A stretch of DNA of 64,000 nt from Idiomarina aminovorans (lineage in GTDB: Bacteria > Pseudomonadota > Gammaproteobacteria > Enterobacterales > Alteromonadaceae), in NCBI RefSeq assembly GCF_023155095.1, contig NZ_JAKNDA010000005.1:124001-188000 (forward strand), read 5' to 3'. Every line of letters starts with the position of its first letter. Position 1 is the stretch's first letter. The notes beneath the pieces were generated by a model, which saw only the letters and a list, made by a program, of their open reading frames with translations, was not told the origin of the DNA and did no database searches. The position numbers and the translations under genes were made by a program. Below, in pieces: positions 1 to 8,407 of the stretch.

Positions 1-29
1 AACAATACCAAGTGACAAAGGAATTCCGT

Positions 30-1148
30 ATGAGTTCAGCATTTGATGATTTTGAATTAAAAGGCCATAAACTGAAAAACCGTTTTGCTGTTGCCCCAAT
101 GACGCGAACCAGCGCCGATAAAAAAGGCAAGCCAACCGAGTTAATGGGTGAGTATTACGAACGTTTTGCGAAAGGTGGCTGGAGCATGATCATCAGCGAA
201 GGGGTTTATACCGACGGGCAGGCAAGCCAGGGTTATGAAAATCAGCCCGGTATAGTCGATGCGCCGCAAACCGATGCCTGGAAAGAAATTGTTGAGCGAG
301 TACACAAGCATGACTGTAAGTTTATTGCGCAGTTGATGCACGCGGGGGCTCAGTTTCAGCATAATGAATACACTGAAATACCAATTGGTCCCAGCGAAAT
401 TAAGCCCAAGGGAAAGCCGCTAGATTTGTACGGTAAAACCGACGGTTGGGCTGAAGTAAAGGCTATGGATGAAACCGACTTTGATGCGGTTATGAACGGT
501 TTTGTTGGTGCTGTGAACCGTGCGAAAGAAGCTGGTTTTGACGGCGTAGAACTGCACGCCGCGAACGGTTATTTACTGAATGAATTCTTAAGTGACTACT
601 TTAACCAACGTCCTGACGAGTGGGGCGGCGGTATGGCAAAACGCATGCATTTTCTGGAACTGGTGGTTAAAGCTGCGAAATCGGCTGCCGGTAAGGACTT
701 TATTGTTGGCGTTCGTTTAAGCCAAATTACGGTAACTGACCCTGATTATCAGTGGCCGGAGGGTGAAGACGCCATGATAAAACTGGTTAAGGCGATGAAA
801 AAAGCGGGTGTGGACTACATTCACACAACCGACACCGACGTAATGCGTAAACCATTTAAAGGCGGCAGCAATAAAACACTGGGGGATATTGTACAAGAAT
901 TCACAGATGTTCCGTTGATTGTGAATGGTAGTATTAACGAACAGAATTACGAACACGTAGCCGGGCATTACCCGAATGCTTTACTGGCAATGGCGAAAAC
1001 GGCATTGGCAAATCCTGACTTCCCGGTTCGTATCAAGTCATTTGATGAAATCCGCCAGCTGGACTTTTCTATGCTGCAACCCGTGGCGACACTTGAGAAC
1101 GAGTGGAAGTGGCGCGATGAGCATGATGCCCATATTGAAATTGAGTAA
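30..1148 (+). CDS. Old Yellow Enzyme family alkene reductase
   Basis: FMN-dependent, NAD(P)H-using ene-reductase of the Old Yellow Enzyme family, a TIM-barrel cytosolic enzyme that reduces activated C=C bonds; the natural substrate cannot be read from sequence. The N-terminus has the family's first strand and FMN-binding loop (NRFAVAPMTRTSA). The His/Asn pair that binds the substrate carbonyl is in HAANGYL at about residues 176-179, followed by the usual LNEFLSDYFNQRPDEWGG stretch. Length (372 aa) is normal. The ATG at 30 is chosen because AAAGGA sits 7 nt before it; an upstream in-frame GTG at 12 has no such site. It lies 35 bp before elbB on the same strand, so the two may be co-transcribed. 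Confidence 0.9.
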   Translation: MSSAFDDFELKGHKLKNRFAVAPMTRTSADKKGKPTELMGEYYERFAKGGWSMIISEGVYTDGQASQGYENQPGIVDAPQTDAWKEIVERVHKHDCKFIAQLMHAGAQFQHNEYTEIPIGPSEIKPKGKPLDLYGKTDGWAEVKAMDETDFDAVMNGFVGAVNRAKEAGFDGVELHAANGYLLNEFLSDYFNQRPDEWGGGMAKRMHFLELVVKAAKSAAGKDFIVGVRLSQITVTDPDYQWPEGEDAMIKLVKAMKKAGVDYIHTTDTDVMRKPFKGGSNKTLGDIVQEFTDVPLIVNGSINEQNYEHVAGHYPNALLAMAKTALANPDFPVRIKSFDEIRQLDFSMLQPVATLENEWKWRDEHDAHIEIE

Positions 1149-1183
1149 GTTTAGATAAGCGTAGCAAGCAGGAGGTTTCTGCT

Positions 1184-1837
1184 ATGAAAAAAGTAGCGGT
1201 TGTATTATCCGGCTCTGGTGTTTTTGACGGAGCCGAAGTTAACGAAACAGTATTAACGCTGTTACATCTGGCAAAACAAGGCGTTAGTTATGAGTGCTTT
1301 GCGCCGGATATAGAACAAATGCACACTATAAATCACTTGAAAGGTGAGGAAAGTGGTGACAAGCGCAATGTGCTGGAAGAAGCGGCTCGTATTACCCGCG
1401 GTGATGTAAAACCTTTAACCGACCTGGATGCTGCAGAGTTTGACGCACTGATTCTGCCGGGTGGCTTTGGCGTGGCTAAAAACTTCTGTGACTTTGCTGT
1501 CAAAGGCGCCAATATGACGGTCAACGAGCAGGTATTGAAAGTAGGTAAAGCTTTTGTCGACGCTAAGAAACCGGCTGGCTACCTGTGTATCTCCCCGGTA
1601 TTATTGCCGCATATTTACGGCGAAGGCGTTAAAGTGACTATTGGTACCGACGGTGAAGTGGCCGGTGCCATTAACAAAATGGGTGGTGAGCACGTAAACT
1701 GCGGTGTACGTGACATTGTGGTTGATGATAAACATAAGTTAGTCACCACGCCTGCTTATATGTTGGCTGAAAATTTACCGGATGCGGAACAAGGCATTCG
1801 CAAATTAGTTGAAAAAGTTTTGTATATGGCGGCGTAA
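1184..1837 (+). CDS. elbB: ElbB-type DJ-1/PfpI glyoxalase-like protein
   Basis: Member of the DJ-1/ThiJ/PfpI superfamily that aligns from memory along its full length with E. coli ElbB (217 aa in both), reported to have weak glyoxalase activity and linked historically to isoprenoid synthesis. The N-terminal VVLSGSGVFDG stretch, the INHL segment, VLEEAARITRG and the LPGGFGVAKN loop are all typical. The nucleophile-elbow position reads GYLCISP with Cys at about residue 134. A strong GGAGG at 1171-1175 fixes the ATG. The physiological role is unclear. Confidence 0.9.
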   Translation: MKKVAVVLSGSGVFDGAEVNETVLTLLHLAKQGVSYECFAPDIEQMHTINHLKGEESGDKRNVLEEAARITRGDVKPLTDLDAAEFDALILPGGFGVAKNFCDFAVKGANMTVNEQVLKVGKAFVDAKKPAGYLCISPVLLPHIYGEGVKVTIGTDGEVAGAINKMGGEHVNCGVRDIVVDDKHKLVTTPAYMLAENLPDAEQGIRKLVEKVLYMAA

Positions 1838-1861
1838 CATTTAACGTAAAGCCGAATAAAT

Positions 1862-1898
1862 AACCGCTTGAGTGCGGGACTTATAGCACTTAAGCGGT
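1862..1898 (+). other. Stem-loop between elbB and ssrA
   Basis: Inverted repeat of 13 bp arms (ACCGCTTGAGTGC with GCACTTAAGCGGT, one G:T pair) around a short loop. No T-run follows on the plus strand, so it is not a textbook intrinsic terminator. It could still end or stabilise the elbB transcript. It ends about 10 bp before the ssrA -10 box. Confidence 0.5.
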
Positions 1899-1906
1899 GT
1901 CTGAGT

Positions 1907-1912
1907 TATAAT
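1907..1912 (+). promoter_or_regulatory. Putative ssrA -10 box
   Basis: A perfect TATAAT lies 29 bp upstream of the mature tmRNA 5' end, leaving room for a short precursor leader removed by RNase P. No convincing -35 hexamer is visible at the expected spacing; the hairpin at 1862-1898 occupies that area. Confidence 0.5.
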
Positions 1913-1940
1913 ATAAAGCATTACGTAAGTAATAACCTTT

Positions 1941-2299
1941 GGGGCTGATCTGGATTCGACGGGATACACGAAACCCAAGGTGCATGCCGAGGTGAGGCAG
2001 GCCTCGTAAAAAGCCTCAACCTAATAGTTGCAAACGACGACAACTACGCTCTAGCGGCTTAATAACCCGCTAAGCCCATCCCCCGGCGCTTTGTCTGCGA
2101 GACCGGACCAGGATGGCTCAACCTAATGTAGACTCGCGTGGAGGCTTTGTCCGGAGCTGAAGCGTTAAAACCAATCGGACTCGTCAGTTGTGAAGCCTGT
2201 CAGTCGGCGTCACACTGATTAACTAAATGACTGACTAAGCATGTAGGACCGAGGATGTAGGTATTGCGGACGCGGGTTCAACTCCCGCCAGCTCCACCA
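1941..2299 (+). ncRNA. ssrA: Transfer-messenger RNA (tmRNA)
   Basis: The 5' end GGGGCTGATCTGGATTCGAC and the 3' end with TTCAACTCCCG...CTCCACCA form the tRNA-Ala-like acceptor, including an encoded CCA. The mRNA-like segment at 2030-2062 encodes the tag ANDDNYALAA followed by TAA. Length of 359 nt is normal for gammaproteobacteria. It works with SmpB (gene at 43049-43528, not adjacent here) to rescue stalled ribosomes and mark nascent proteins for proteolysis. A T-run terminator follows. The 3' end of ssrA is a well-known integration target, and the accessory region starts right after it. Confidence 0.98.
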
Positions 2300-2308
2300 A
2301 TTCCTTAA

Positions 2309-2340
2309 AAAAGGGATGTCTCACGACATCCCCTTTTTTC
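2309..2340 (+). terminator. ssrA intrinsic terminator
   Basis: GGGATGTC pairs with GACATCCC around a TCAC loop, preceded by an A-run and followed by a C and TTTTTT. It sits 10 nt after the tmRNA CCA end. The flanking A and T runs may let it act in both directions. Confidence 0.9.
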
Positions 2341-2394
2341 TTTCCATTCCAGGGGTAACAAGGCTTTCAGCCGACTTTATGATCCCAGCTTTTC

Positions 2395-2907
2395 CTAAGA
2401 AAATTGCCAGCAGCCTGAGTTTTTAGTATTCCTGTTTGTATTCCAAGCAATTTGGCATACAATCTTTGGAATACAACGAAGGGAGACCAGCATCAGTCGT
2501 GACAGCCGGTAATACTTCACGCTATAGCCTTTCAGGATAGCGGTATGTGCTAAGGCACAGGCGATGTAAGTTTTGCCGCTTCCGCAGGGGCCTGTTACTA
2601 ACAGATTCTGATGTTTCATTACCCAGTCGCAGCTCAATAAGCCCGCTATCATGGATTTATTCAGACCTCTGGGGTGTTCGTAGTTAATATCCTGAGCGTT
2701 CGCGGCAATTTTCAACATGGCGGCTTTAAGCAGTCGTGTCTGCTTTCGCTGCTCTCTTGCCTGCTGCTCACTGTCAACCAGCAACTGCAGTCGTTCATCG
2801 AACGACAATCCCTGATAGGTGCCGGGCTGCTCCTGTTGGGGAGCAACGGCCTGCGCCATGCCCTGCAGTTTCATTTCTCTGAGTTGGGTTACGGTATGTT
2901 GGCTCAT
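2395..2907 (-). pseudogene. istB: Truncated istB (IS21 helper ATPase)
   Basis: IstB is the AAA+ ATPase that assists the IstA transposase in target capture. The N-terminal part is typical, with TQLREMKLQGMA at the start and Walker A in GPCGSGKTYIA at about residue 107. Homology ends after the RLSRLM stretch. The last 25 or so residues are unrelated and come from reading into the boundary-repeat DNA. Walker B and the rest of the ATPase are missing (170 aa against about 250 normally), so the product should be inactive. It lies 12 bp downstream of istA. Confidence 0.8.
2397..2446 (+). repeat. Island-boundary repeat, copy 1
   Basis: This 50-bp stretch matches 31027-31076 in the same orientation at 38 of 50 positions by hand alignment, with a conserved TTTAGTATTCC and a final ATTCCAA. 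It contains GTATTCC at 2426-2432 and 2438-2444, and an inverted TTGGAATAC follows at 2466-2474, giving a cluster like the arm-type sites bound by tyrosine recombinases. It lies about 100 bp after ssrA. The att-site role is inference; no integrase gene is in the window. Confidence 0.5.
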
Positions 2908-2919
2908 GGTTTTGTCCTT

Positions 2920-4137
2920 TTAGTGGAATCTTTTAGGGCCACGGATGTTTTCGTGGGTTTGTGGCAGAGCCGGGGTCGGCCCGTCGTCATTAAGCAGTTT
3001 GTCCTGATTGCTTTTGAGGATGGCTTTAACCTGCTTCAGGCGATAGAGGCTGTGCTGGTTAGCAACAGCGCAGGCGCCGTTGACTCGGGTGGCCGGATAG
3101 TCACGGGTCAGGTTCAGTAACCCCAGACAGGCCCGGTACGCCTGTTGCTCATGAGCTTTACTATCGAGCAGACAGGCCACCCATTGTGACGTATGCTCAC
3201 CAATATCTTTCGCCCAGTTCAGTAGTCGTGCCCGCGACCACTTTTGGTGTTTTTCGTGCTGAACCGGCATATGCTCCGGCACGGTCGTCATTCTCCGTGC
3301 ATGTTTTCTGACATGAGAGGCAACACGCTGATTGTGGAAGTAGAGTGTAATGAGGTTATCAGTGGCGTGTAACTCCAGTCGCTCTCCCACCAGGTGGTGC
3401 GGTGCCGAGTAAAGATACTCGCCGTATTGCACGTGATAATCGATGTTCAGCTTCACCGGTTTAACATCGGTATAGCAATACGCCTCCCGCGGCAGTGCCA
3501 TCAGTGCGGGCTTATCGATGGACTCGAACCACTCCCGGCGACAACCTTTAAACTGTTTGAACGGGCGGTTATTGACGCTTTCCAGGAGGGCTTTGATGCA
3601 CTGGTTCAGCTCAGCCAGTGAGAAGAAGCTGTGATGCCGCAGGCGGGCTAAGATCCAACGCTCGATAACCTGAACGCCCACTTCCGCTTTGGATTTGTCC
3701 TGCGGTTTACGGGGCCTTGCCGGCATGATGGCACAGCCGTAATGACTGCCCAGCTGTTGGTAAGAGGGATTGAGATCGGGATCGTACCGACACGGGCTGG
3801 TGACACCGCTTTTTAAATTATCGGGTACGATAAGCCTGGGAACGCCCCCGAAGAAGCTCAGTGCCCGGGCATGACTGTTTAACCAGTCCGGCAGCTCCAG
3901 ACGCGCAGACGAACGGGTATCTGCTTTGGGGTAAAAATGCCGGGCCAATTCCGTATCATTCATCTGGCAGATCTGCTCCCAGTTGACGCCGGTTTGTTCA
4001 GCCTGGGTGCTGATTTTCTGAATAGCTCCGACACTTATTCTTAAGCTGCTCCGAACTTGCCGGATAGATAACCCGGCCTGTAGACGCAACCGTAAAATTT
4101 CACGAAGTTTACGCATTGATATTCTCTTTCTAGACAT
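2920..4137 (-). pseudogene. istA: Internally deleted istA (IS21 transposase)
   Basis: IstA is a DDE transposase of about 500 aa; this frame is only 405 aa. The N-terminal helix-turn-helix is normal up to about residue 80. There the sequence jumps in frame from an RLELPDW to a LPDWLNSH segment that normally lie about 100 residues apart. The missing block contains the first catalytic Asp (the FVDY/DYAG strand). The second Asp (PDNLKSG, about D106) and the Glu (KSKAEVGVQ, about E152) remain. Loss of one catalytic residue should abolish transposition. The shared LPDW points to deletion between short direct repeats. The family layout is from memory. Confidence 0.75.
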
Positions 4138-4203
4138 AACCGAGTCCGCTTCTTTGGGAGGAAGCTGACAGGTTATCAGTGGTTATTATCAACGCGGGAA
4201 AGT

Positions 4204-4316
4204 CATTCTGGAATTATGTGAACACCGATTCCGGAAATGACCTCAAAAGTGTTCACTTTAGGCCGGAATGGCTGTTCATTTAAAATCAGAATTGGTGTTC
4301 AGATTTGGGCAGAATA
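4204..4316 (+). repeat. IS21-type terminal repeats
   Basis: Three imperfect copies of a GTGTTCA(N)nGGAATG-like unit: direct copies at 4249-4270 and 4296-4316 and an inverted copy at 4204-4225. IS21 elements carry such multiple terminal repeats as IstA binding sites. They mark the surviving end of the element; the exact terminal base is not certain. Confidence 0.5.
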
Positions 4317-4486
4317 CGCCGACATAGGCAGGAATAACATCCGAAGGTGAATCTTTTATTCCGATTGCAGGGGCATTTGTTGGCGGCACGACTTCCGATA
4401 TCCAAACCGGCCGGGCACCGTAATTGTCGCTTAATAGACTGATGCTGAGGTTTGAGGCAGCGCTGCTTATTTCGATGAGTCCGGGA

Positions 4487-4663
4487 TTAAGTAAATAGCC
4501 GTTCAAACCAGTTTGGTTTTTTGATGGTGACCTTTTTACTGCCGCAAAAGGGGCAGCGTTCAATTCGATTCTTTGACATTAGGCCATCACTGGGTGGCTG
4601 TAACACACGAGACCACTGGCATTGTTGGCATGAAATTTTAAGAGGCTTTCGGCATATTGTCAT
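4487..4663 (-). CDS. Small zinc-ribbon protein (58 aa)
   Basis: A 58-aa frame from ATG at 4663 to TAA at 4487 encodes two CxxC knuckles: CQQC at about residues 12-15 and CPFC at 37-40, the latter in a CPFCGS zinc-ribbon turn. The C-terminus is basic and ends KPNWFERLFT. It is divergent from the WYL regulator gene, and the 100-bp gap between them holds the palindrome at 4710-4726, so both may share control. A longer overlapping frame at 4276-4563 looks spurious. The function is unknown; a nucleic-acid or protein-binding adaptor would be a guess. Confidence 0.6.
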   Translation of the reverse strand: MTICRKPLKISCQQCQWSRVLQPPSDGLMSKNRIERCPFCGSKKVTIKKPNWFERLFT

Positions 4664-4681
4664 AGTATCTCATTCATCTAT

Positions 4682-4709
4682 TTGACTCGTAACAGATTAA
4701 CGCTAAAGT
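4682..4709 (+). promoter_or_regulatory. Putative promoter of the WYL regulator gene
   Basis: TTGACT (4682-4687) and TAAAGT (4704-4709) separated by 16 bp resemble a sigma-70 promoter. The predicted start would fall within the palindrome at 4710-4726, which fits autorepression. Confidence 0.4.
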
Positions 4710-4726
4710 GCGTCATTAGATGACGC
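4710..4726 (+). promoter_or_regulatory. Palindromic operator, site A
   Basis: GCGTCAT-TAG-ATGACGC, perfect 7-bp arms with a 3-bp centre, located 37 bp upstream of the WYL gene start and 46 bp from the divergent zinc-ribbon gene. The same pattern, with A/T exchanged at the fourth position, recurs at 7900-7916 and 13041-13057. WYL regulators of the BrxR/CapW kind are known to bind inverted repeats in defence-gene promoters, so binding by the WYL protein is a reasonable inference. Confidence 0.65.
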
Positions 4727-5069
4727 GTAGGTTATCCCATCAAACATAAATAGGACGTAGGCAATGGCATCAAAAGGATCGCGACAAACATTGGTCAGGC
4801 AGTGGGAAATGCTAAAGTTACTGCCGACACGTCAACCTGGCATTACTGCACGGCAAATCACTCAACAGTTGAATGACGAAGATTTTGATGTTTCAAAGCG
4901 CCAGGTCGAACGCGATTTAGACTTGTTGTCGCAATCGTTTGCGATTGTCTGCAATGACAAGGGAAAGCCTTATGGCTGGCATTGGATGGAGGGTGTCAGT
5001 ATCGACATTCCGGCAGTCTCTGCCGCCGAAGCACTGTCGCTGGCAATGGTCGAAAAGGTACTGAAGCCC

Positions 5070-6323
5070 TAGGGCAACCGCATGAATGCTTATTAATTGA
5101 CCATCCTGCTAAACCCTGCTGTTAAAACAGCCTCCAGGTAGCTGGCTTTCATCCAGGCCCGTTTTTGCTTAGCCGGGATGCTGCCTTTTGATGACTCAGC
5201 ACGCAGCATATTCAATGCTAAGTGGCGCAGCATCGACCAGTTTTCAGCTCCGTGGTTCTGGTGTATCTGGCAATCGTCTTCACCCATGCTCACGTCCAGT
5301 ACCCAGTGCAGACTGTTTTCTACAGCCCAGTGTGAACGTACCGCTTCGGCCAGTTGCTGCTCAGTCAGTGTTGCTGAGCTGATGTGGTAACGTTATGTCA
5401 GTTTAGGTGCTTTCCCTCTCTGCTGACGAAAGCTCATGCTCATTCCTAGGGTTTTTAATTCTGGCCATCCAGGAAACGCTTTACTGACGACTTCTGCGCT
5501 CAGCACATGGTAGATACGAGCGTCTATGCGGCCATGCTTTTGTTCGAAGCTTAAGCCGCCAAGTGGCGCTTTGCGTGCTTCAGAAAAGGCATGTTCCACC
5601 GCCTTGAAGAGTTTGCCGTGGTTTCTTTTGAGCGTAAACAGATAATCACCACCTTGCTCCACAATTTCCTCTGCGATACGAGTCTGGCAGCCCATGGCGT
5701 CAATCGATACCAAGGTATCCTGGATATCAAGTAACTGAATAAGCTCAGGGATCGCCGTGATTTCGTTTGATTTTTCTGAGGTCTTTATCTGACCAAGCAC
5801 GACTTGATTGGCACACGCAAACGCATTGACCATGTGTATCGTTGATTGGCGGTCGCCCCGCTGGTATGAGCTTCGCAGTGTTTTACCGTCAATCGCAATC
5901 ATTTGTCCTTCGGTGCTTTCATGGACCGCCTGCATCCAGTTGATAAAGCAGGCTCTGAACTGTTCCGGGTCAATCCGCGAAATGGTACGGGCAATGGTAT
6001 CATCGACTGGCACGCCTTCGCGTAAGTAACCATGCTGTTGAAACCAGTCAATGTGGCCATCGGCATAATCGCGGATCTCGCTCCAGCCCTCGGCTCCGGC
6101 GACAACACCACATAAAGTAATAAACAGAATATCCTCAAGAGGATAGGTTACTTTTGCTGACTGACGTGTATCGGCTAAATCGCCAAAGTGCGTGGTGAAG
6201 GCTTCGATATACATGGTTTCACTCTCCGTAAAAGAGAGTATAAGATCACGACTAAGCCGGATCGTCAAATGGATCGTTTACTAACCACTTAAGTGGTTAA
6301 GAAACGTTCACGATCTTGCCCTG
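5070..6323 (-). mobile_element. ISAs1-family insertion sequence (1254 bp)
   Basis: The boundaries are set by the 10-bp duplication ACTGAAGCCC at 5060-5069 and 6324-6333 and by imperfect terminal inverted repeats that start (T/C)AGGGCAA and match at 19 of 26 positions after the first base. The element carries one transposase frame broken by an internal stop. It interrupts the WYL regulator gene. The intact duplication and exact frame restoration suggest a fairly recent insertion. Confidence 0.92.
5093..6214 (-). pseudogene. ISAs1 transposase with in-frame stop
   Basis: ISAs1 transposase (DDE_Tnp_1-associated family), about 373 codons from an ATG at 6214, starting MYIEAFTTHFGDLAD. It has the typical segments ITLCGVVAGAEGWSEIRDY, IAIDGKTLR and VSIDAMGCQ. 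The frame runs to AGFSRMVN at 5093 but contains one TAA at 5393-5395, where LT-stop-RYHISSA interrupts a stretch that is normally LTYRYHISSA, so TAC or TAT became TAA. Both sides are in the same frame. Without readthrough the product lacks the C-terminal quarter, including the late catalytic region. Confidence 0.85.
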
Positions 6324-7082
6324 ACTGAAGCCCCTGGTGCCGACAACCGTGCTTAAATCGATCGCGCCCCGGCTAAATCAAGCGAAAGATAAGCTATTCA
6401 AACTGCAACAACAGACCAATCTGGCCAGCTGGCAAGAAAAGGTGGCCTATGTGCCCGCGACATTGCAGCAGCATGCGCCAGAGATAAATCAAGATATATT
6501 AGATTCAGTTCAGATAGCATTACTGCGCAATCGTTGTCTTACGGTTACCTATAAACCGGTCGCACACCCAAAGCAGAAGCATTACATTTTACACCCGCTC
6601 GCGTTGGTACAACGCGGTGTTAGTATCTATCTGGTTGCCCGAGTCGATCCCTATAATGACGTGTTGCTGTTTGTGATTCACAGAATGACCACGGCTAAGC
6701 TACTTGAAGAGAAAATAGCAACAGCACCAAACGGCTTTAAGCTCTCTAGGTACCTGAATCAAGGAGCATTGCAGTTTTCTGACGGTAACGTATTTAATTT
6801 ACAAGCCTATATTAATAATGATCTGGCCGGGCATTTAGAGGAAACTCCTATTAGTCTTGATCAAGAAGTGGCTCGAAAAGCATCAAGTAATCTACTGACA
6901 GCAACCGTGGTTGACTCATGGCAGTTGCGTTGGTGGATTTTATCTCAGGGTGATAAAATTGAGGTTATTAAACCTACCGAACTGCGAACAGAGATCCAGG
7001 CAAGCTTGCAAAACGCATTGAAAAACTATCAACGCGCTAGTCGATAGCATTCAATTAAGAGTGGCTACCAGTTTGCTATTTT

Positions 7083-7793
7083 CTATACCTGAACACCAAC
7101 AGCATTTAGGTAGTTGCGTAACAACTGTTGGTTAGAATGAACGCTATAAAAACTAAGGTGCGGTAAGCCCAGAACGACCACCTGTTGTCCTTCCTCTTGA
7201 TATTTAAAGGCTTTTAAACGCCAGTTCGAGTAGTTTGACTTCCAGGTTGGGGTAAGTTGCCAGGTTAAATTATGGCGCTTTCGTCGCAGCACCTCTGAAT
7301 AGGCAGAGCCACTATTACCGTTACCAATGGCAACAATAAGCCGGGGGCGAACCACAGACAATGCAACTTCATGTATAGGCCAGCATAAGTCTGCTGCCTG
7401 TCGATGATTTACCGTTTTAGCACTGTGACTTTGGAAAAAAATAAGGTTCGAAGCACATACCTGTTCAAGCTTAAAGCCTAATAAATCAATAAAGCTGATT
7501 ACGCCCCGTTGATAGCGAGTCTGCTTTTCAACATCCCGGTTTACAAGGCTACCATTATTACTTGTACCTGCCCGGTGCTGCCAAACATCTTTATAAAAGC
7601 TCTGCTCTCGCTCAAAGCAACGATCAAGCTCTTCAATTATTGGTTGCCCGCTGTCCCCACCTGGGTTGTAACCTAACAGGTAGATATCCCCCTTTTTAAA
7701 AGCATCAGATTTACTGTAAAAAATCCCGCCGTTTTTATTAGCGTGGCTTCCCAATTGCTCTCGGCAGAATTGTGCAAGTTGTTGCAATGTCAT
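7083..7793 (-). CDS. Uracil-DNA-glycosylase-like protein
   Basis: 236-aa soluble protein. An LLGYNPGGD loop at about residues 37-45 resembles the GINPG motif A of MUG-type and other UDG-superfamily enzymes. A GLPHLSFYSVHSN segment at about residues 208-220 resembles the family's HPS/HLS motif B. The middle has VRPRLIVAIGNG, a strand typical of the same fold. The superfamily call is from motif shape only, and it could be a nuclease-like or non-catalytic relative. It is divergent from the gene at 8019-8399, and the palindrome at 7900-7916 lies midway between them, suggesting shared control with the WYL regulator. Confidence 0.5.
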   Translation of the reverse strand: MTLQQLAQFCREQLGSHANKNGGIFYSKSDAFKKGDIYLLGYNPGGDSGQPIIEELDRCFEREQSFYKDVWQHRAGTSNNGSLVNRDVEKQTRYQRGVISFIDLLGFKLEQVCASNLIFFQSHSAKTVNHRQAADLCWPIHEVALSVVRPRLIVAIGNGNSGSAYSEVLRRKRHNLTWQLTPTWKSNYSNWRLKAFKYQEEGQQVVVLGLPHLSFYSVHSNQQLLRNYLNAVGVQV

Positions 7794-7892
7794 GAAATCT
7801 TCCTTAAATTATTTATTACGGTATTTTCCTGCTGGCAAATATACGTCATATTTTTCGATAGAGTAAGCAAGTTTCATTAAACATAGTATGAA

Positions 7893-7923
7893 AATTGGTG
7901 CGACATATAGTGTCGCACCAATT
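7893..7923 (+). promoter_or_regulatory. Palindromic operator, site B
   Basis: Perfect 13-bp arms (AATTGGTGCGACA and TGTCGCACCAATT) around TATAG. The core at 7900-7916, GCGACATATAGTGTCGC, is a one-base variant of the pattern at 4710-4726 and 13041-13057. It lies about 105 bp from both divergent start codons. It could also form a hairpin in RNA, but it has no T-run. Confidence 0.65.
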
Positions 7924-8018
7924 CACTACCATTATCTCATGAGCTTAGTTACCGGCGAAGAAGAACGAGCAAGCCTCGCATCTCGCATTAAGCGGGTCTG
8001 TTAACAAGAGGGCAATAA

Positions 8019-8399
8019 ATGACGAATATTGGAGTGTTCTGGTGTTTTCAGGGACAAGTATTTGGCGAACCAACTAGCTTAGATGAAGCATCACAAGCCG
8101 TCAGTGGTTTATTAGATTCTATAGCGACTCATGTGGAAGTATGGGATGAGCACAATCAATTCAGAGTAGTTGATCCGATACTCGGCCAATATGATTATCA
8201 GGAAGTGCCGCGAGGTCGGGTTTTATACCAAGTTAACAAGCAGCGTGTTTTAGTTTATTTAGATAGAACGTTAATGACAAAATCGATAAAAGTAGCCATT
8301 GCAGACTACTTTGGCTTTGTTGCAAAGCAGGCTGACTGGAAAAGCGATTTGCATTATACGACCGACTCTACGGCACTGAGTAAACTATTAGACGATTAA
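8019..8399 (+). CDS. Hypothetical protein (126 aa)
   Basis: I do not recognise this family. The product is a soluble, acidic 126-aa protein, with Trp/Phe-rich starts (IGVFWCFQGQVFGEP), a central VDPILGQYDYQEVPRGRVLYQ segment and no membrane segment or signal. AGAGGG lies 9 nt before the ATG. It is divergent from the UDG-like gene with palindrome site B between them, and tail-to-tail with the damaged small-gene pair at 8408-8888. The N-terminal GVFWCFQGQVFGEP pattern may suit a sensor or immunity role, but that is speculation. Confidence 0.7.
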   Translation: MTNIGVFWCFQGQVFGEPTSLDEASQAVSGLLDSIATHVEVWDEHNQFRVVDPILGQYDYQEVPRGRVLYQVNKQRVLVYLDRTLMTKSIKVAIADYFGFVAKQADWKSDLHYTTDSTALSKLLDD

Positions 8400-8407
8400 A
8401 TAATTAC

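Larger units (their letters stand above)
2480..4316 (-). mobile_element. Decayed IS21-family element
   Basis: Remains of an istA-istB element: an internally deleted istA and a 3'-truncated istB, with terminal-type repeats kept only on the istA side (4204-4316). The other end is lost: istB homology stops near 2480 and runs into the boundary-repeat sequence. Neither protein looks functional, so the element should be immobile unless helped in trans. Outer limits are approximate. Confidence 0.75.
4764..7047 (+). pseudogene. WYL-domain transcription regulator, split by ISAs1 insertion
   Basis: The gene reads 4764-5069 and resumes at 6334-7047. Removing the IS and one copy of its 10-bp target duplication joins the two parts exactly in frame, giving 339 aa. 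The N-terminal piece has a winged helix (about residues 10-75, with ARQITQQLNDEDFDVSKRQVERDL). The C-terminal piece has the WYL domain (VSIYLVARVDPY, with Ile in place of Trp) and a WCX-like tail. In the present state the first half ends at a stop formed by the IS edge (102 aa). The intact protein was probably a homodimeric ligand-responsive repressor. The site at 4710-4726 suggests autoregulation. Confidence 0.88.

Noticed and set aside
4276-4563. 95-aa minus-strand frame
   Set aside because: Its end lies in IS21 terminal repeats and it overlaps, in another frame, the zinc-ribbon gene whose CxxC motifs are convincing.
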